Under the pieces are notes generated by a model. That model did no database searches. It worked only from the letters and a program-made list of their open reading frames with translations, and had not been told where the DNA came from. Of a DNA stretch of 64,000 nucleotides, positions 43,777-53,180 are shown piece by piece (positions within the stretch are counted from its first letter, which is position 1; the number at the start of each line of letters is the position of its first letter). Position numbers and translations under genes: made by a program. Source of the DNA: Paenibacillus lycopersici (GTDB lineage: Bacteria; Bacillota; Bacilli; Paenibacillales; Paenibacillaceae); the NCBI RefSeq assembly GCF_010119935.1, contig NZ_CP048209.1, positions 4,901,001 through 4,965,000 of the forward strand, written 5' to 3'.

Positions 43777-44667
43777 CTACTCGACCGGATTCGGCACGAA
43801 GTCGCCGCCGCGGCAGCGTTTCAAATAATTCAGCGCATGCACTTGTCCCGTCATCTCCAGCTCGTCCCGATAAACCGGGTCATGCCAGCCCTCGATATCG
43901 ATGCTGCCGACGTAGCCCGCCTGACGCAGGATCGAGATGATGTCCGTCCAGTTGGAATCGCCGAAGCCCGGCGTGCGGTGCCAGACGAACTCGCGCGGGC
44001 CGTGGATGCCGTACTCTTTCACGACATCCCAGGCGATCGTCGCGTCCTTGCCGTGCACGTTGAAAATTTTCCCTGACCCCGCCCACTTGCGAAGCTGCGG
44101 GATCGGATCGATCAGGCTGACCATCTGATGGCAAGGCTCCCATTGCAGCCCGACGTTGTCCGCCGGCAGCGCGTTGAACATCATCTCCCAAGCCGTCGGA
44201 TTATGGGCGATGTTCCAGTCCCCTTCCTTCCACGTGCCGCCCATGTCGCAGTTCTCGAACGCCAGGCGCACGCCGCGCGCTTCCGCCCGTTTGGCCAGCT
44301 CGCCGAACACTTCCGCGTACCGTTTCATGGACTGGTCGATGCTGCCCGGCATGCGGCCGGTAAAGCCGTTGACGAGGTTCGTGCCGAACGCTTCGGCCGC
44401 GTCGATCAGACGCTCCCAGCTCGCCAGCGTATCCGCGTTGTCGCCCGTCCCCGTCAGCGGGTTCCCGAAGACGCCGATCGCCGAGATCGTGATGTCATGG
44501 CCTTCGATTTGCTCTCTGACCCGTTTGGCCAGCTCACCCAGATCCGCCCCGCGGGTAGACTGCCAGAAGGTCAACGCGAACGACTCGAAGCCGTGCGGGA
44601 TAATTTGCGGAATGACTTTGTCTGCCGTGCCTCCGCCTACAAGGGTACCGATACGTATGGATTTCAT
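43777..44667 (-). CDS. sugar phosphate isomerase/epimerase (xylose isomerase-like TIM barrel)
   Basis: 296 residues. The chain shows the AP-endonuclease-2/xylose isomerase pattern: VRLAFENCDMGGTW (metal-ligand Glu), VGLQWEPCHQM, KIFNVHGKDATIAWDVV (His/Asp ligands), and YVGSIDIEGWHDP (Glu). Mn2+ or Mg2+ dependent isomerisation or epimerisation of a keto-sugar or inositol intermediate is expected. Such proteins typically partner with Gfo/Idh dehydrogenases, one of which lies 540 bp downstream on the same strand. An AraC regulator is divergently transcribed. Confidence 0.88.
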   Translation of the reverse strand: MKSIRIGTLVGGGTADKVIPQIIPHGFESFALTFWQSTRGADLGELAKRVREQIEGHDITISAIGVFGNPLTGTGDNADTLASWERLIDAAEAFGTNLVNGFTGRMPGSIDQSMKRYAEVFGELAKRAEARGVRLAFENCDMGGTWKEGDWNIAHNPTAWEMMFNALPADNVGLQWEPCHQMVSLIDPIPQLRKWAGSGKIFNVHGKDATIAWDVVKEYGIHGPREFVWHRTPGFGDSNWTDIISILRQAGYVGSIDIEGWHDPVYRDELEMTGQVHALNYLKRCRGGDFVPNPVE

Positions 44668-44731
44668 GGCTGTTATTTCATCACCTTTCAGCGCGATGTG
44701 GAACTGAACTTATCGTACAGAAAGTTTCCCA

Positions 44732-44761
44732 TTGAGACTAGCATCGAAATTGTGTTATATT
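44732..44761 (+). promoter_or_regulatory. candidate promoter of the AraC gene in the divergent region
   Basis: TTGAGA (44732-44737), 18-bp spacer, TATATT (44756-44761), 100 bp before the start at 44861. The minus-strand promoter for the isomerase must lie in the same 190-bp interval. Confidence 0.45.
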
Positions 44762-44860
44762 CGTACAATCTTACGTTTCTTTCTCGGATAAAACGGTACC
44801 ATGCACGCAGATGCTCATTCTCGTCGTAAAATCGTACGTTTCAGATAGGGAGGAATGTCG

Positions 44861-45766
44861 ATGACGGTCAGTCCGCTCAAAGAAAATACGCCCATCCCCG
44901 ACCGCACGTTCCCCATTAACGTGTTTATCGTCCAAGGCATCAGCACCCATTGGCATGATCATATCGAATGGGTTTACGTCCGCAAAGGACAGGCGCGCAT
45001 CCAGGTAGACGGCGCTTTCCAGCAGCTCAGCGAAGGCGAGCTCGCCTTCGTCAACGCGAAACAGCTGCACAGCGCCGTACAGCTCACGCCCGACACGGAG
45101 CTGATCTGCATCGTGTTCAACGAGGCGCTCGTGCGCGGCAGCGGCCTGGACATCACCGAGCACCATTACTTCGTGCCGTACTTGAACCAACATATGAAAT
45201 GGCCAAGCTGGATGCGGGCGGACGCCCCGTACATCGAGGAGATGAACGCCGCCTTCTCCCGCCTGCTCGTCGAATTCACGAACAAGCTGCCCGGCTATGA
45301 ACTGCTCGTGAAGGCCGAGCTGCTGCGGATATTCGGGCTTTACTTCCGGTATGCGCAGCAATGCACGTCGCAATCGCTGCCGCGGGTGCAGAAACCGTAC
45401 GATTTTACGAGCCTGCTGCAAACGCTGCGCGAACGGTACCAGGAGGCGATCAGCGTCGGCGAAGCCGCGAGGATGGTCAACCTCAGCCCGAATCATTTCT
45501 GCAAAATATTCAAAACCGTCACCGGCAAGACGCTGATCGAATACATGCACATGCTGCGCGTGCAGGAAGCCGAGCGCCTGCTGCTCGATACCGATTACCC
45601 CGTCACCGAAATCGCGAGCCTCGTCGGTTTCTCCAACATGACGTATTTCGGCCGGGTGTTCAAGAAAGTCCGCAGCAAAGCGCCTTCCGCGATCCGCAAA
45701 GGGCCGCCAACGCCGCTGCCGGAAGAGCGAAGCGGCGCGATATCGAAAATCGAGACTACATCATAG
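44861..45766 (+). CDS. AraC-family transcriptional regulator with cupin sensor domain
   Basis: 301 residues from ATG 44861 (GGGAGG 7 nt upstream; the ATG at 44855 is too close). The N-terminal cupin-like domain has THWHDHIEWVYVRKGQARIQV and SEGELAFVNAKQLHS. The C-terminal HTH pair (about 185-285) shows SVGEAARMVNLSPNHFCKIF and PVTEIASLVGFSNMTYFGRV. Divergent from the sugar isomerase gene, which it probably controls in response to a sugar. A Nudix gene follows by 10 bp. Confidence 0.9.
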   Translation: MTVSPLKENTPIPDRTFPINVFIVQGISTHWHDHIEWVYVRKGQARIQVDGAFQQLSEGELAFVNAKQLHSAVQLTPDTELICIVFNEALVRGSGLDITEHHYFVPYLNQHMKWPSWMRADAPYIEEMNAAFSRLLVEFTNKLPGYELLVKAELLRIFGLYFRYAQQCTSQSLPRVQKPYDFTSLLQTLRERYQEAISVGEAARMVNLSPNHFCKIFKTVTGKTLIEYMHMLRVQEAERLLLDTDYPVTEIASLVGFSNMTYFGRVFKKVRSKAPSAIRKGPPTPLPEERSGAISKIETTS

Positions 45767-45776
45767 GGAGGATTCC

Positions 45777-46313
45777 ATGCAACTGTTGAATCGCATTACT
45801 GACCGGGACATTCTTGGAGGGGCGCCGGATTTGCTGCCTGCGGTGAACCGTTACGCATCGCGGGGAATATTGCTGGACGCGCAGGATAACGTCGCCATGA
45901 TGTATATGGCCAGACCTGCGCTGTACAAGCTGCCCGGCGGCGGCATGGAAGCCAACGAAACGCCGGAAACCGCCTTTCTGCGCGAAGTCCGGGAAGAAAC
46001 GGGCTACGACGCCGAAATCCTGGAACAAATCGGGTATATTGAAGAGCATAAGAAACGGAATCAATACATGCAGCTATCCTATTGCTACATTGCACGCGCC
46101 AGCCAAGCCAACGAGACGGAGTTGACCCCGAACGAGAAACGGCTCGGCATGTCGGTCCGATGGATGACGATGGAGCAGGCGCTGAAGGCCATGGACGCCG
46201 GCATTGCGGCATGCGCCGATTATTCGACGAACTTCATGCTGCTGCGGGACAAGCTTATTCTCGAGGAAGCCGCAAGACATATCGCGTTTCCCGAATTCGG
46301 GGAGGCAGACTGA
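45777..46313 (+). CDS. Nudix hydrolase
   Basis: 178 residues with a complete Nudix box at residues 55-77 (G-x5-E-x7-REV-x-EE-x-G), read in GGMEANETPETAFLREVREE. It cleaves a nucleoside diphosphate-linked compound; the substrate cannot be told from the box alone. GGGAGG is well placed. Probably co-transcribed with the AraC gene, ending at a bidirectional terminator. Confidence 0.92.
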   Translation: MQLLNRITDRDILGGAPDLLPAVNRYASRGILLDAQDNVAMMYMARPALYKLPGGGMEANETPETAFLREVREETGYDAEILEQIGYIEEHKKRNQYMQLSYCYIARASQANETELTPNEKRLGMSVRWMTMEQALKAMDAGIAACADYSTNFMLLRDKLILEEAARHIAFPEFGEAD

Positions 46314-46358
46314 AGGCAGTCATCGTCCCTCGCCTGCGTTCCGTGACAGCACATCGCA

Positions 46359-46421
46359 AAAAGCCCGCAGACGTGAATGCGGACCCTTCAGCAAGGGTTC
46401 GATTCGCATCTGCGGGCTTTT
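46359..46421. terminator. bidirectional terminator between Nudix and aldose epimerase genes
   Basis: AAAAGCCCGCAGA pairs with TCTGCGGGCTTTT as outer stem, and ACCCTT/AAGGGT forms an inner stem. T-runs follow on both strands. Confidence 0.85.
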
Positions 46422-46434
46422 GGGCTTGCGCGGC

Positions 46435-47427
46435 TTACTTCACGTAGATCCGCGCGCGCTCCTGCCATATTTCGCCCGGCGCAAGGCTGAACAAGCCGAT
46501 CTCGTCCGCCGGCAGCTTCGTGTTCGGCGCATTGACGAGGCTCACTTGCGGCTCCGGACAGAAGAAGCCTTCCGTCGCGCCGTTGTTCCAGATCATCCAC
46601 TGCTTGTACGACGTGCCTGCATCGTATACGAGCGTCAAGCCGGCTTTCGTATCCGTCAGCTCCATCCGGTTGCGGCCGTTCTGCGGCGCCACGGTATAGT
46701 GATTGTCCAGCGATTCGAAGAACGGATAGACGCCTTCGCCCTTCATCAGCTGCTCGTTCGCCGTCAGCGGCTGGAACTCGCCCGTCGGCAGCATGCGCTC
46801 GTTCAGATGCCAGCGCTCGCCGATCGTCAGCTTGAGGCGGTAATCCTTCGCGGAGTTCCCGGGCACGAACGGCGCGTTGATCGCCGTATGGAACGCGAAC
46901 AGGCAAGGCAGCGCCTCGTCGCCTTCGTTGATGACCGTGAACTGCTGCTCCAATCCCAGGTCGCTGATCGCGTAACGCAGCCGAAGCGTGAAGCGGAACG
47001 GCAAATACTTGTACACCTCGCTCTGCTCGTTCACGCGAAGCGAAGCAACGACATAGCTCTCGGTCGCCGTCGCGCCGAAGTCCTCGACCGTCCACGTCTC
47101 GCTGTGCACGAAGCCGTGCAGATGGTTGCCCGTCGCCGGCTCGTTGACCGGGAATTCCAGCGTGCGGCCGTTCCACGGGAACTTGCCGTCCTCGAAACGG
47201 TTCGGCGGATACAGCACCGGAATGCCGTGGATAAACGGTCTTGCTTTGAACGACTCCATCTCGTCCTGCGTCGGTTCATGCAAGAGCGCGAAGCCGCGCT
47301 CGACGTCGCGGAACGCGATCAGATTGGCGCCGACTTCCGGAAGCAGTACGGCTTCATAACGGCCGAACTTCAGCCACACCGCCGGTTCGCCCTGATACGT
47401 ATCTTGATAAGCTTGTTTGCCCGTCAT
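46435..47427 (-). CDS. aldose 1-epimerase-like protein
   Basis: 330 residues from ATG 47427 (AAAGGAG upstream; the longer 5' reading is low-complexity intergenic sequence). Galactose mutarotase fold features: YEAVLLPEVGANLIAFRDVER near the N-terminus, TGNHLHGFVHSETW (catalytic His region) and ALPCLFAFHTAINAPF (second His), then PEPQVSLVNAPN near the end. It should interconvert alpha and beta anomers of aldoses in the cytoplasm. Stand-alone gene near other sugar-processing genes. Confidence 0.85.
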   Translation of the reverse strand: MTGKQAYQDTYQGEPAVWLKFGRYEAVLLPEVGANLIAFRDVERGFALLHEPTQDEMESFKARPFIHGIPVLYPPNRFEDGKFPWNGRTLEFPVNEPATGNHLHGFVHSETWTVEDFGATATESYVVASLRVNEQSEVYKYLPFRFTLRLRYAISDLGLEQQFTVINEGDEALPCLFAFHTAINAPFVPGNSAKDYRLKLTIGERWHLNERMLPTGEFQPLTANEQLMKGEGVYPFFESLDNHYTVAPQNGRNRMELTDTKAGLTLVYDAGTSYKQWMIWNNGATEGFFCPEPQVSLVNAPNTKLPADEIGLFSLAPGEIWQERARIYVK

Positions 47428-47852
47428 AACAATCTCGACTCCTTTATGGTGGATCGATAATAGGTATTGCGAAACTATAATACCACTTTTCTCCACGTTG
47501 ATGGAATAGCCCGGCCGTAGGAGCATACAAGCGGCAAACGCCTGTGTATACCCGCCAGCATCGCCAGCGGCAGCCCTCGCGAACAGCACGCCGCGCAAAA
47601 GCACAGCACCGCACGCCGCGCAGACCAAACAGCCGAACAGCCCGCATCACGCCTAACCGGCCAAGCCCGCGCCACGCGTTCCTACAAAAAATCCTCCCCG
47701 CCGTAACCGGCGGAGAGGATCTCGTCAACGTTAGCGCAAACCACGCATCTGCCGCGCGAACAAGGGCTGTACCGGCAGCTGCCATGAAGCATCAGGCATC
47801 AGGCATGAAACACGAAGTTTCAGACCGCGCGGCAAGCACCGACCGCATCCAA
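47428..47852. other. 425-bp intergenic region
   Basis: Contains the upstream region of the epimerase gene, a C/G-rich low-complexity stretch (47520-47680), and the esterase operon terminator at 47691-47720. No gene seen. Confidence 0.5.
47691..47720 (-). terminator. terminator of the dehydrogenase-AKR-esterase operon
   Basis: On the minus strand ATCCTC-x-CCGCCG pairs with CGGCGG-x-GAGGAT, loop of 4 nt, then a run of six T. Confidence 0.85.
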
Positions 47853-48656
47853 TCAGAATCCGTAGCGCTTCAGCCACAGGCCGCACACCGTCGTCCATGA
47901 CGCGACATGCGGATCGTCCTCGGCCAGTCCCATGCCGTGACGGCCTTTCTCGTACACGTGCAGATCGAACGGCACATCCGCGCGGCGCAAGGCCAAGGCG
48001 AATTCAAGCGCGTTCTCCACCGGCACCGCGCCGTCGTCGGACGTATGCCACAGGAACGTCGGCGGCGTGTCCGCCGTGACGCGCGTCTCGCTGCTCATCC
48101 GCTCGATCATCGCCGCTTCCGGCGCCTTGCCGAGCAAGTTCTCGCGCGAGCCCTCATGCGTGAACGGAGACTTCATCGTAATCACCGCGTAGCAGAGAAT
48201 GAGCGCGTTCGGACGGCTCGACATCCGCTCGATCGGATCGCCCGCATCGGGATTGCCGGCATCGTACTGCGTACCCGCCGTCGAAGCCAGATGGCCCCCT
48301 GCGGAGAAGCCGAGAATGCCGATTTTCTGCTCGTCGATGCCCCACTCCGCCGCGTGCAGCCGCACGTAACGGATCGCGCGCTGCGCATCGAGCAGCGGGC
48401 TGGGATGCGAATACGGCGCCACGCGGTAGCGCAGCACGAATGCGGAAATGCCGATGCTGTTCAGCCACAGCGCGATCGGTTCGCCTTCGTGATCCGCCCG
48501 CATGCCGTAGCCGCCGCCGGGGAATACGATAACGGCGCCTCGGCTGCCATCCACCAGGTACGGCGTCAGCGCGGGACGGTCCTCATCGGTCGTCCCGGCC
48601 GCATGCGGCGCTCCCTCCGGCCACAGCTCGATTAACGCGTCCGCAGATCGAGCCAT
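47853..48656 (-). CDS. alpha/beta hydrolase, acetyl-xylan esterase/lipase-like
   Basis: 267 residues from ATG 48656 (GGAGG 7 nt upstream), so the start lies inside the 3' end of the aldo/keto reductase gene (25-bp overlap). Oxyanion motif VIVFPGGGYGMRA, nucleophile elbow GILGFSAGGHLAS (Ser), acid TSDDGAVPVENA (Asp), base KGRHGMGL (His). Similar BD-FAE/Axe-type enzymes remove acetyl groups from xylan or pectin oligosaccharides. No signal peptide, so it acts on imported sugar esters (inference). Third gene of an operon with a Gfo/Idh and an AKR. Confidence 0.88.
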   Translation of the reverse strand: MARSADALIELWPEGAPHAAGTTDEDRPALTPYLVDGSRGAVIVFPGGGYGMRADHEGEPIALWLNSIGISAFVLRYRVAPYSHPSPLLDAQRAIRYVRLHAAEWGIDEQKIGILGFSAGGHLASTAGTQYDAGNPDAGDPIERMSSRPNALILCYAVITMKSPFTHEGSRENLLGKAPEAAMIERMSSETRVTADTPPTFLWHTSDDGAVPVENALEFALALRRADVPFDLHVYEKGRHGMGLAEDDPHVASWTTVCGLWLKRYGF

Positions 48657-49564
48657 TTGATTTCCTCCGGCGTCAGGGCGATCGAAGTCGCTTCCTGGCA
48701 AGATTTCATTTCCGCTTCGTTGCGGGCGCCGATGATCGCCGCCGTAGGGAACGACTGATTCAGCACGTACGCGAGCGCGATCTGAATCGTCGAGTAGCCC
48801 TTCTTCTTGCCGAGCTCCTCGGCGCGGTAATAGCGCTCCCAGTTGTCGTCGTTGTAGAAGACGCGCACGAGATCGGCGTCCGAACGGTCGTCCTTCGTGA
48901 AGCGGCCGGTGAAGAAGCCGCGCGCCTGCGACGACCAGGAGAAGATCGGCAGACCGCTGTTCTCGTGCCAGGCCAGCGATGCTTCGTCCACGCTGATGCA
49001 GTCCGCCCAGTACGGCTCCTGCGCTTTGCCCAGGCTCAAGTTCGGGCTGCTGAATTCGAAGCCGCGCAAGCCGTGCGCCGCCGCGTATTCGTTCGCTTCC
49101 TGCAGCCTTGCGGTCGTCCAGTTGGAGCCGCCGAACGTGCGGATGCGACCCGCTTCGATGTGCTCGTTCAAGATTTCCACGATTTCGCCGACAGGTACGT
49201 TCAGATCGTCGCGGTGCAGCGCATAGACGTCGATGTAGTCCGTGCGCAGGCGCTCCAGGCTGATCATCATCTCGTCGTAAATCGCTTTCTTGTTCACTTG
49301 CGGCACCCCGTTATGCGGATGCCCGCCCTTCGTCCAGACATTGATGGAATCGCGGTTCTTGCGCTCTTCCATCCACATGCCGATTGCCTGCTCGCTCTTG
49401 CCGCCGGAGTAAATGTACGCCGTATCGATGGTGTTGCCGCCGATTGCGACGAACGCGTCCAGGTTCGCCCTAACCAGCTCGTACACCTCGGGAGCAAAAT
49501 AATCGGAACCCATAATCAATTGCGATACGCCTTGCTTTAAGCCTGGAAGTTCGATATGTTTCAT
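48632..49564 (-). CDS. aldo/keto reductase
   Basis: 310 residues. NTIDTAYIYSGGKSE (catalytic Tyr), NVWTKGGHP (Lys), YIDVYALHRDD (His) and FSWSSQARGFFTGRF mark the AKR fold, close to sugar-linked AKRs. GGAGAG precedes the ATG. It lies 15 bp after the Gfo/Idh gene and overlaps the esterase gene, so all three are one operon. NAD(P)H-dependent oxidoreduction of a sugar or aldehyde; substrate unknown. Confidence 0.9.
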   Translation of the reverse strand: MKHIELPGLKQGVSQLIMGSDYFAPEVYELVRANLDAFVAIGGNTIDTAYIYSGGKSEQAIGMWMEERKNRDSINVWTKGGHPHNGVPQVNKKAIYDEMMISLERLRTDYIDVYALHRDDLNVPVGEIVEILNEHIEAGRIRTFGGSNWTTARLQEANEYAAAHGLRGFEFSSPNLSLGKAQEPYWADCISVDEASLAWHENSGLPIFSWSSQARGFFTGRFTKDDRSDADLVRVFYNDDNWERYYRAEELGKKKGYSTIQIALAYVLNQSFPTAAIIGARNEAEMKSCQEATSIALTPEEIKWLDLRTR

Positions 49565-49579
49565 GAATTGTCTCTCCTT

Positions 49580-50566
49580 CTACAGCGTCACGCGCGTGCG
49601 GGAATACGCGGATTCCAGGCAGGCGTCGATCGCTTTCATGTTTGCTACAGCATCGGCTGGCGTGAATTTGACGGCTTCTTCTTCCCATACGCTGCGCGCG
49701 AATGCGTCTGCCTGAAGCGCGTACTGGTTCAGCGCCGGCTGCTTCACTTCGCGCTTGCCGTCCTTGGTATGCACGTAGAACGTCGGATCGTTGACGAAAG
49801 CGTTCGGGATTTCGATGCGCCCGCTCGTGCCGAGAATTTCAAGCGTATTGCGGAAATCGGCCCACATGCCGCAATCGAACGTCAGCGCCACGCTGTTCGG
49901 GAATTCCAGAATGCCCGACGCCATCATGTCGACGTTGTCATGCTCCGGCGAGATCAGGGCGTGCACCGTCGCCGCTTCAGGCTCCGCGTCCAGGATCAGG
50001 CGCGCCGCGCTGATCGGGTAGCAGCCGACGTCATAGAGCGAGCCGCCGCCCCATTCCCGGCGGTAGCGGACATTGCCGGAATCGCCGGCGTTGTTGAACG
50101 TGAACGCGCCGTGAATGCCGCGCAGGTCGCCGATTTCGCCGGAAGCGATAATCGCTTTGATCTCCTCGTAGCGAGGGTGGTGGCGGTACATGAACGCTTC
50201 GGCCAGGTGCACGCCGTGCTTCGCCGCCGCGTCGGCCATCCGCTGCGCCTCTTCGGCGTTCAGCGCGATCGGCTTCTCGCAGAGCACGTGCTTGCCCGCT
50301 TCCATGGCGCGAATCGACCACTCCATGTGCAGATGGTTAGGGAGCGGAATATAAATGGCGTCGATCTCTTGATCCGCCAATATTTCTTCATAGCTTCCAT
50401 AGGCTTTCGGAATGCCGAGCTTGGCAGCGGTCTCTTCGGCTTTGGCAATTCCGCGGCTTGCAATCGCTGTCACTTCTCCGGTTGCGGATTGTTTAATACC
50501 CGGTATTACGGAATGAACGGCGATGCCCGCGCAGCCGACAACGCCCCAACGCAATTTACGAGTCAA
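49580..50566 (-). CDS. Gfo/Idh/MocA family oxidoreductase
   Basis: 328 residues from TTG 50566, which has AAGGTGG 8 nt upstream; earlier in-frame starts lack a ribosome binding site. KLRWGVVGCAGIAVHSVIPG is the Rossmann start, HVLCEKPIALNAEEAQRM the EKP motif, RYRREWGGGSLYDVGCYPIS the catalytic segment typical of the glucose-fructose oxidoreductase/xylose dehydrogenase subgroup. First gene of the operon with AKR and esterase; divergent from dedA. Confidence 0.9.
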   Translation of the reverse strand: MTRKLRWGVVGCAGIAVHSVIPGIKQSATGEVTAIASRGIAKAEETAAKLGIPKAYGSYEEILADQEIDAIYIPLPNHLHMEWSIRAMEAGKHVLCEKPIALNAEEAQRMADAAAKHGVHLAEAFMYRHHPRYEEIKAIIASGEIGDLRGIHGAFTFNNAGDSGNVRYRREWGGGSLYDVGCYPISAARLILDAEPEAATVHALISPEHDNVDMMASGILEFPNSVALTFDCGMWADFRNTLEILGTSGRIEIPNAFVNDPTFYVHTKDGKREVKQPALNQYALQADAFARSVWEEEAVKFTPADAVANMKAIDACLESAYSRTRVTL

Positions 50567-50742
50567 ATCGATAGCCACCTTTTTCGGTAAAATGAATTCG
50601 TCCCTAGTATAGTCCATTCCGATATGGGAAGAAATATAAAACAACTTCACTTCCATATAACAATCATGTCGTTATTGCTTGCTTTTCGACCGTTTTTCGC
50701 CTATCGTAACTAGATCAGAACCGAAGAAAGTAGGCTATTCCC

Positions 50743-51348
50743 GTGGAACACTTCCTAGAACAGCTCATCACCCGATACGGATATGCCGGCTTGACGATCG
50801 CGCTGGCGCTGGGAATCGTCGGCGTCCCCGTGCCAGACGAGGCGCTGCTAACCTACTCGGGCTATCTCGTCGGCGACGGCCGGCTGCTGGCGCCGCTCGT
50901 CGTGCTCAGCGCCTTCGTCGGGGCCGCCGCCGGCATTACGGTCAGCTACGCGCTCGGCAGCCGCCTCGGCTTGCCGTTCCTGCTGAAATACGGCCCTCGC
51001 ATCCATCTGAATTCCGCCAAAATCGAACGCGCCCAAGACTGGATGAACCGCTACGGCCGCATCTTGCTGTTCGTCGGTTTCTTCATTCCGGGCTTCCGCC
51101 ACGTTACGGCCTATATGGCCGGCATGTCCCGCTTCAAGCTGCGGACGTTCCTGCTGTACGCGTACGCGGGCGCGTTCCTGTGGAGCACCCTGTTCGTCTA
51201 CGTCGGCTACCTGCTCGGCGAACAATGGGAATCGGTCAAAACATACGTGCATCACAATGGCCGAACGCTGCTGTTCGCAGGCTGCCTGCTGGCGCTCGCC
51301 GCACTGTTCTTCCGGTTCGTGCTGAACGGGCGGAAAGTGAAGGCATAA
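50743..51348 (+). CDS. DedA/SNARE-associated family membrane protein
   Basis: 201 residues from GTG 50743. ERAQDWMNRYGRILLFVGFFIPGFRHVTAYMAGMSRFK is the conserved DedA region with the G-x-R (PGFRH) motif. GIVGVPVPDEALLTYSGYL sits near the N-terminus, and four to five hydrophobic helices are present. DedA proteins act as lipid (C55-P or phospholipid) flippases or scramblases and affect envelope homeostasis. Single gene, convergent with the acetyltransferase gene 25 bp away. Confidence 0.9.
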   Translation: MEHFLEQLITRYGYAGLTIALALGIVGVPVPDEALLTYSGYLVGDGRLLAPLVVLSAFVGAAAGITVSYALGSRLGLPFLLKYGPRIHLNSAKIERAQDWMNRYGRILLFVGFFIPGFRHVTAYMAGMSRFKLRTFLLYAYAGAFLWSTLFVYVGYLLGEQWESVKTYVHHNGRTLLFAGCLLALAALFFRFVLNGRKVKA

Positions 51349-51373
51349 GGCCGCTGCTATGACAGGCATACCG

Positions 51374-52177
51374 CTACTGTGCCGCCGGGTCCACATCCGC
51401 CACGACGATGCCGAAATATTCCGCCAGCGCAGCAGCGTACTCGGCTTTCGTAGCAGGCTGAAGCACCGTCACGTTTCCGTTGCGGAACAAGCGGATTTCG
51501 CCGCCGGCGCCGGTGTTGCGGCCTTCCGGCGTGCAGATCGCGAGCTTCGTTTCCGCCCGGAACGGGGAATCCGGCGCGTACTGGCACCAGTAGCTCGCGA
51601 AGATATAATCGTCCGCCAGCTGCGGTTCTTCCGTGAACGAATACACGCGGCCCCATTCGCCTTTCTTCCGTTCGCTCAGGAACCAGCCGAATGCCGCGTC
51701 CCTGTCAAGCCGGTAGCATTCATCTCCCTGCGGCTGCCCGAGCCCGTCCTCGATCAACAGCGGGCGCCGCGGCACGCTGCCGCCTACGCCGACGTCGCAC
51801 AGATAGAACCGGCCTTCCGCCTCGACCTTCAATACATGATGGCGCCGCTTGGGCGGCAGCGACGTTTCGTCGCGCCAGAAGCGCGCCACGAGATCCGTGA
51901 CCGGATAGCCGAGTTCCCGCAGCAGCCAGGCGAAGAGCGCGTTCAGCTCGAAGCAGTAGCCGCCGCGGCGCCTGCGGACGATTTTGTCCCATAACGCTCC
52001 GGGCTCCAGCGACAGCGGCACGCCGTTCAATATATCCAGGTTCTCGTACGGCACTGCGTGCAGATGCGCATGCTGCAGCTCCGCCAGCATTTCGGCGCTG
52101 CCGTCCAGCGGTCCATCGTATGCGATCCGTTCGAGATATGCGGCGACTTCCGGTTTCAGGCTTTCTTCCCACTTCAT
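51374..52177 (-). CDS. arylamine N-acetyltransferase
   Basis: 267 residues from ATG 52177 (GGAGAG upstream); the 41-residue extension overlaps the divergent AraC promoter region and is rejected. The Cys-His-Asp triad is visible: RRRGGYCFELN (Cys75), KRRHHVLKV (His114) and FYLCDVGVGG (Asp128). HAVPYENLDI is the conserved NAT N-domain segment. It transfers acetyl groups from acetyl-CoA to arylamines and hydrazines, or serves a biosynthetic acyl transfer. Divergent from an AraC regulator. Confidence 0.93.
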   Translation of the reverse strand: MKWEESLKPEVAAYLERIAYDGPLDGSAEMLAELQHAHLHAVPYENLDILNGVPLSLEPGALWDKIVRRRRGGYCFELNALFAWLLRELGYPVTDLVARFWRDETSLPPKRRHHVLKVEAEGRFYLCDVGVGGSVPRRPLLIEDGLGQPQGDECYRLDRDAAFGWFLSERKKGEWGRVYSFTEEPQLADDYIFASYWCQYAPDSPFRAETKLAICTPEGRNTGAGGEIRLFRNGNVTVLQPATKAEYAAALAEYFGIVVADVDPAAQ

Positions 52178-52286
52178 TGCATGTCTCTCCTCTCGTAATG
52201 CCAGCGTAATCGGAGTCGTCTGGACACCGCTGCCCTGCCGTGACATAATCATCCTAACTCTACGGACCAGGAGGCAGCCTGCGCTC

Positions 52287-53180
52287 ATGACGATTTTCAA
52301 AGGCGATATGTACTTCCAGCTGGATGACTTCCCATTCTACATCGACCGCTATACCATTCGGAAGAACGAGGCCATTCCGTCGCACACCCACGATTTCGTC
52401 GAGCTTGTGTTCGTCGTGGAGGGCAGCGCCATGCACGAAATGTCCGGCCATACGTACCAGCTTGCCGCCGGGAACGTCTTCGTGGTGGAGCCGAATGTCT
52501 ACCATAGCTACAAATGCGAGCCGGACAAGGAAACCGTCGTCTACAACGTGCTCTTCGACGCGGCTTTCCTGCAGCGCGAGATGGAGGTGCTCCAGCAGAT
52601 GCCTTCGTTCATCGATTTCTTCTATCTGGTTCCTTTCCTGCGCAAAAGCCAATCCTTCGTGCCGTATCACCCGCTGCAGCCGAGCCAAAAGGTTCACATC
52701 CAGGCCCATCTGCAGACGATATACGACGAGTTCAAGCAGCGGCGCGACGGCTACCAGCTCGTGATCAAAACCCGGCTGATCGAATGCCTCGTCTGGCTGA
52801 GCCGGTTCCATCAGGAGAACCGCGAAGCCGAGCATCGGCCGGGCATCGGCGACCGCGCCTGGATGGAGTCCATCGTCAACTTCGTCGACCAGCATTATTA
52901 TCAGCCGCTTACGCTCCAGCAGCTGAGCCGGCTCAGCGGCATGAGCGTCTCGTCGTTCACGGCCAAATTCAAGGAAGCGGCCGGCATGAGCCTGCTTGAC
53001 TATAAGCATACCGTGCAAGTCCGGCACGCGTCTACGCTGCTTCGCACGACGGACAAAAAAGTGCTCGATATCGCCCACGAAACCGGCTTCGGCGACATCA
53101 GCTTCTTCAACCGCATTTTCCGCAAACATACGGGCTTCTCGCCGAGAGAGTTCCGCTCCAGCTCGCCGCGCCCGTCATGA
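52287..53180 (+). CDS. AraC-family transcriptional regulator
   Basis: 297 residues from ATG 52287 (GGAGG is 13 nt upstream; ATG 52308 with AAGG is an alternative). The cupin N-domain has IPSHTHDFVELVFVVEGSAMHEM and AGNVFVVEPNVYHSYKC. The C-terminal AraC domain (about 195-290) shows TLQQLSRLSGMSVSSFTAKF and KVLDIAHETGFGDISFFNRI, ending FRKHTGFSPREFR. Likely sugar-responsive, in the RhaS/YesS style. Divergent from the acetyltransferase, but its targets are not evident. Confidence 0.88.
   Translation: MTIFKGDMYFQLDDFPFYIDRYTIRKNEAIPSHTHDFVELVFVVEGSAMHEMSGHTYQLAAGNVFVVEPNVYHSYKCEPDKETVVYNVLFDAAFLQREMEVLQQMPSFIDFFYLVPFLRKSQSFVPYHPLQPSQKVHIQAHLQTIYDEFKQRRDGYQLVIKTRLIECLVWLSRFHQENREAEHRPGIGDRAWMESIVNFVDQHYYQPLTLQQLSRLSGMSVSSFTAKFKEAAGMSLLDYKHTVQVRHASTLLRTTDKKVLDIAHETGFGDISFFNRIFRKHTGFSPREFRSSSPRPS

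Noticed and set aside
43631..43940. Short plus-strand ORFs in and after the 37/38-bp array
   Set aside because: No ribosome binding site; translation is repeat-derived and then antisense to the sugar isomerase.
51984..52286. 101-residue N-terminal extension of the AraC gene at 52287
   Set aside because: It is antisense to the acetyltransferase 5' end; the cupin domain starts at 52287.
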